From: JASEGV01 sp947085285
GTDB taxonomy: Bacteria > Bacteroidota > Ignavibacteria > UBA10030 > BY39
Reading direction: 5' to 3'
Length of the DNA: 17,629 nt
Assembly (NCBI GenBank): GCA_947085285.1
Contig: CAMTVZ010000256.1
Span: forward strand, 1 to 17,629
The translations under genes were made by a program, and so were the position numbers. Of the stretch, positions 15,490 to 17,629 are shown piece after piece. How positions within the stretch are numbered: position 1 is the first letter of the stretch; the number at the start of each line of letters is the position of its first letter. The notes under the pieces were generated by a model. It was not told the DNA's origin and made no database searches. It was given only the letters and a program-made list of their open reading frames with translations.

Positions 15490-16533
15490 TTAAAATATAT
15501 TAATTTTTGTTGAAGTATTTTTTAGTATCTGTAAAACTTTTTGCATATCTGGTGGAAGTTCGGAGTCAAATTGCATTTTTACGCCTGTAATTGGATGAAC
15601 GAAACCGATAGTTTTTGCGTGAAGGGCTTGTCGTTGCATTATTCCCAATAATTCGTTCACGAATGCTTTTCTTTTTTTTGCTGCATCCCCATACGAAATT
15701 TTCCTACCACCATAAGTCGGATCGCCAAAAACTGGGTGATCGATGTGATGCATGTGAACTCTGATTTGATGAGTCCTGCCGGTTCTGAGTTTTAAACGCA
15801 CCAGCGATAAGAAATCGAACTCTTCAATAACTTCGTACTCGGTCATAGCATACTTTCCGATGTTGGCGACGGCAATTTTTTTTCTGTCGGTTTTACTTCG
15901 AGCAAGGCTCGCTTCGATAAATCCTTTCTTCTTCTTTCCAAAAAGTCCCCAAACAATTGCCCAGTATTCCCGTTCGATAGTTCGGTTTGAAAATTGGAGA
16001 GCTAACTTTGAATGCGTAACATCGTCTTTTGCTGTTACAATTAAGCCTGATGTATCTTTATCGAGGCGATGCACAATTCCCGCCCGCGAATTTATTGGTT
16101 CGTAGGCTAAATTGTCGACAATCTCTTTCTCTTCATCGTCAGTAGTTTGAGACCGATTTGCTAACTTCCCATTGCAGTGATAGAGGAGTGCGTTAACAAG
16201 TGTGCCGGTGTAATTTCCATAAGCTGGGTGAGTTACCATTCCGGCTTCTTTGTTCACAACAATCAAATAATCATCTTCATAAACAATATTTAGGGGGATG
16301 TTTTCAGGTTTTACTTCTTGAGGTGGAGGCTTGGGAATAGTAACATCTATAACGTCGTTTGGATTTATTTTGTAACTCGGTTTTGTAGGTTTGCCGTTTA
16401 CTAAAATAAAGCCAGCCTCGATGGCCTCGTGAACTTTTGTACGTGTTGCATTTTCAATAGAGTGTGTTAAGAAAACATCTAACCGTTCGCGGATTTTGCC
16501 GGGTGGGACCTTGATCTGTAAATGAGGTAACAT
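15490..16533 (-). CDS. rluD: RluD-family 23S rRNA pseudouridine synthase
   Basis: This 347-residue protein converts uridine to pseudouridine in rRNA. It has an N-terminal S4 RNA-binding domain (15-68; RLDVFLTHSIENATRTKVHEAIEAG with its KV(N)GK pattern) and a catalytic domain with HRLDKDTSG, where Asp158 is the nucleophile. RTGRTHQIRVH (250-260) and the HPVFGDPTYGG segment (266-276) are also present. An acidic insertion (about 128-148) separates the early catalytic strands. The ATG overlaps the lspA stop by one base (TAATG), so it is translated by coupling. The exact target (RluD-type helix 69 or RluC/B-type site) is not certain, but the S4 domain and overall order fit RluD. It converges on the lamin-tail gene with only 12 bases between stops. 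Confidence 0.92.
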   Translation of the reverse strand: MLPHLQIKVPPGKIRERLDVFLTHSIENATRTKVHEAIEAGFILVNGKPTKPSYKINPNDVIDVTIPKPPPQEVKPENIPLNIVYEDDYLIVVNKEAGMVTHPAYGNYTGTLVNALLYHCNGKLANRSQTTDDEEKEIVDNLAYEPINSRAGIVHRLDKDTSGLIVTAKDDVTHSKLALQFSNRTIEREYWAIVWGLFGKKKKGFIEASLARSKTDRKKIAVANIGKYAMTEYEVIEEFDFLSLVRLKLRTGRTHQIRVHMHHIDHPVFGDPTYGGRKISYGDAAKKRKAFVNELLGIMQRQALHAKTIGFVHPITGVKMQFDSELPPDMQKVLQILKNTSTKINIF

Positions 16534-17102
16534 TATGAGGCGTTAACATTAATAGGTTCCTGCTTTTTGTTATCGACTGCTTTGTGAAAAATCAGCAGCA
16601 AAATTACACCGATTGTAACCGCCGCATCGGCAACATTAAAAACGGGCCAGCGGTCGAGGTAGTAACCGAAGATATTGATGTTAAAAAAATCGACATCCAT
16701 AAAATCGACAACTCGACCGTAGAATAATTTTTCGTAGCCGAAAATTACACCGTAAAAAATCCGGTCGATCATATTTCCGATAGCTCCGCCTAATATCATT
16801 GCTAATGAAAGGCGTAGACCAAATTTTGAGTGTCGGACTTTATAAAGGTAAAATAAAATGAAGATGCTGGCGAGGATGGAAACAATTCCGAAGAAGTGTT
16901 TTCCACCAAGGTCAAATCCGAAAGCCATACCAGCATTTTCGATATAAGTTAGCCTTAAAAAATCGCCTATTATCGGTTTACTATAGCCGTAGGGCATTCC
17001 GGGAAAATTTATGCCAAGCAGCGGTATCGAAATTCCTTTTACTAAAAGTTTAGTGAGCTGATCGGTGATGAGGATAAAGAATGTTATGAATAAAACTCTC
17101 AA
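16533..17102 (-). CDS. lspA: Lipoprotein signal peptidase (signal peptidase II)
   Basis: This 189-residue inner-membrane aspartic protease removes signal peptides from prolipoproteins. Four hydrophobic segments are visible (about 1-20, 70-87, 97-112, 157-173). Conserved motifs are TDQLTK (13-18), ENAGMAFGF (55-63), GGAIGNMIDR (105-114), VVDF with Asp133, and FNVADAA with Asp159; Asp133 and Asp159 form the expected catalytic pair. It is somewhat longer than average because of extra loops near 27-46 and 116-128. The start appears to be TTG at 17102-17100: no ATG or GTG occurs in frame before the stop at 17129-17127, and the next Met (36) would remove the first membrane segment. It lies 24 bases after the DksA-family gene and overlaps rluD. 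Confidence 0.93.
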   Translation of the reverse strand: MRVLFITFFILITDQLTKLLVKGISIPLLGINFPGMPYGYSKPIIGDFLRLTYIENAGMAFGFDLGGKHFFGIVSILASIFILFYLYKVRHSKFGLRLSLAMILGGAIGNMIDRIFYGVIFGYEKLFYGRVVDFMDVDFFNINIFGYYLDRWPVFNVADAAVTIGVILLLIFHKAVDNKKQEPINVNAS

Positions 17103-17126
17103 AATTAAATCTATAATGTTTTTAGT

Positions 17127-17618
17127 TTAAGATTTTTGACTGCTTTTACAATTGAAACACATTTGTGCATGAGGAACAGCTTCGAGTCTTTCTTTTTCGA
17201 TAAGTTTTCCGCATACATTGCATTTTCCATAAACACCTTTTTCGATTCGTATTAGGGCATCGTCGAGGTAGTTTAAAAATTTCCCTTCTCTAGAAGCGAA
17301 CAAAAATGTTTTTTCACGTTCCATCGCATCGGTACCTTGTTCCATGTGTAAGGAGTATGAAGGACTTTCTGACGAATATTCACCTGTGGTGCTATCCATC
17401 ATTGTGTTGCGCAGAGTTTCAAGGTCTTCTAAAATTTCTTTCCGTTTCTCGTTTATAATTTGCTTGAAATGCTCAAGTTCTTCACGTGTATAAAAGGTCT
17501 TAACTTTTGTGTTTACTTTTGCTGCCGCCGTTTTATTGGTTACCTTTTTAGTAGTTTTTGCCTTTTTAACAGTCGCTTTTTTACTACTTGTTCCTGTTTT
17601 TTTCTTCGTTTTTGCCAT
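17127..17618 (-). CDS. DksA/TraR-family zinc-finger regulator with Lys-rich N-terminal tail
   Basis: This 163-residue protein has residues 1-40 that are almost only Lys, Thr, Ala, Ser and Val, followed by a coiled coil (about 44-125) and a C4 zinc finger (Cys133, Cys136, Cys154, Cys157) in CNVCGK and CFNCK. DksA/TraR proteins bind the RNA polymerase secondary channel and modulate initiation. The typical acidic coiled-coil tip of E. coli DksA is not obvious, so ppGpp co-action is uncertain. Start: ATG at 17618, with AGGAG at 17629-17625 six bases upstream, at the window edge. It leads the lspA-rluD run; in many Bacteroidota such a gene lies between ileS and lspA, so ileS may lie just outside. 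Confidence 0.85.
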   Translation of the reverse strand: MAKTKKKTGTSSKKATVKKAKTTKKVTNKTAAAKVNTKVKTFYTREELEHFKQIINEKRKEILEDLETLRNTMMDSTTGEYSSESPSYSLHMEQGTDAMEREKTFLFASREGKFLNYLDDALIRIEKGVYGKCNVCGKLIEKERLEAVPHAQMCFNCKSSQKS

Positions 17619-17629
17619 TTTTTTCTCCT

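Overview
The window looks like a chromosomal segment of a Bacteroidota/Chlorobi-group bacterium, most likely Ignavibacteria-like. This is inferred from the AT-rich composition, the large secreted multidomain proteins (Ycf48-type propeller, lamin-tail domains, FlgD-like C-terminus, paired 'GWNL...YWVK' modules) and a dksA-lspA-rluD housekeeping run. No rRNA, tRNA or CRISPR array was seen, so the taxonomy is a judgement and not a proof.

Region A (1-4450) is a decayed accessory/defence island. It opens with the first 14 codons of an IS110-family transposase that leaves the window on the minus strand, next to a C-terminal remnant of an unknown gene. Then come an intact RhuM-Fic/Doc fusion gene and, coupled to it by an ATGA overlap, the 5' end of a Res-type restriction helicase. 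That gene is broken. Its helicase core is absent and in its place sit an intact DUF262-HNH (GmrSD-like) gene, a short coupled ORF that reads through one TGA into an HsdS-like sequence, and a cluster of palindromic repeats. The 3' end of the Res gene, carrying the PD-(D/E)xK nuclease motif, then resumes and ends at 4442.

Region B (4552-9088) is the most interesting metabolic part. A minus-strand operon encodes a serine-palmitoyltransferase-like alpha-oxoamine synthase, a YghO/bCerS-like GNAT protein (coupled by TGATG) and a branched-chain aminotransferase. Divergently, from overlapping sigma70-like promoters, runs a CerR-like NAD-dependent epimerase/dehydrogenase. Together these match the three enzyme types of the recently defined bacterial ceramide pathway (Spt, bCerS, CerR), so the locus is read as a compact sphingolipid cluster. 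The aminotransferase may link it to iso-branched acyl or sphingoid chains.

Region C (9177-15477) holds two large exported proteins on the plus strand. One is an M28 zinc peptidase whose catalytic domain is split by a seven-repeat Ycf48-like propeller. The other has three alternating CARDB-like/lamin-tail units and a FlgD-like C-terminus.

Region D (15490-17618) is a minus-strand housekeeping operon, dksA-family gene, lspA, rluD, convergent with region C.
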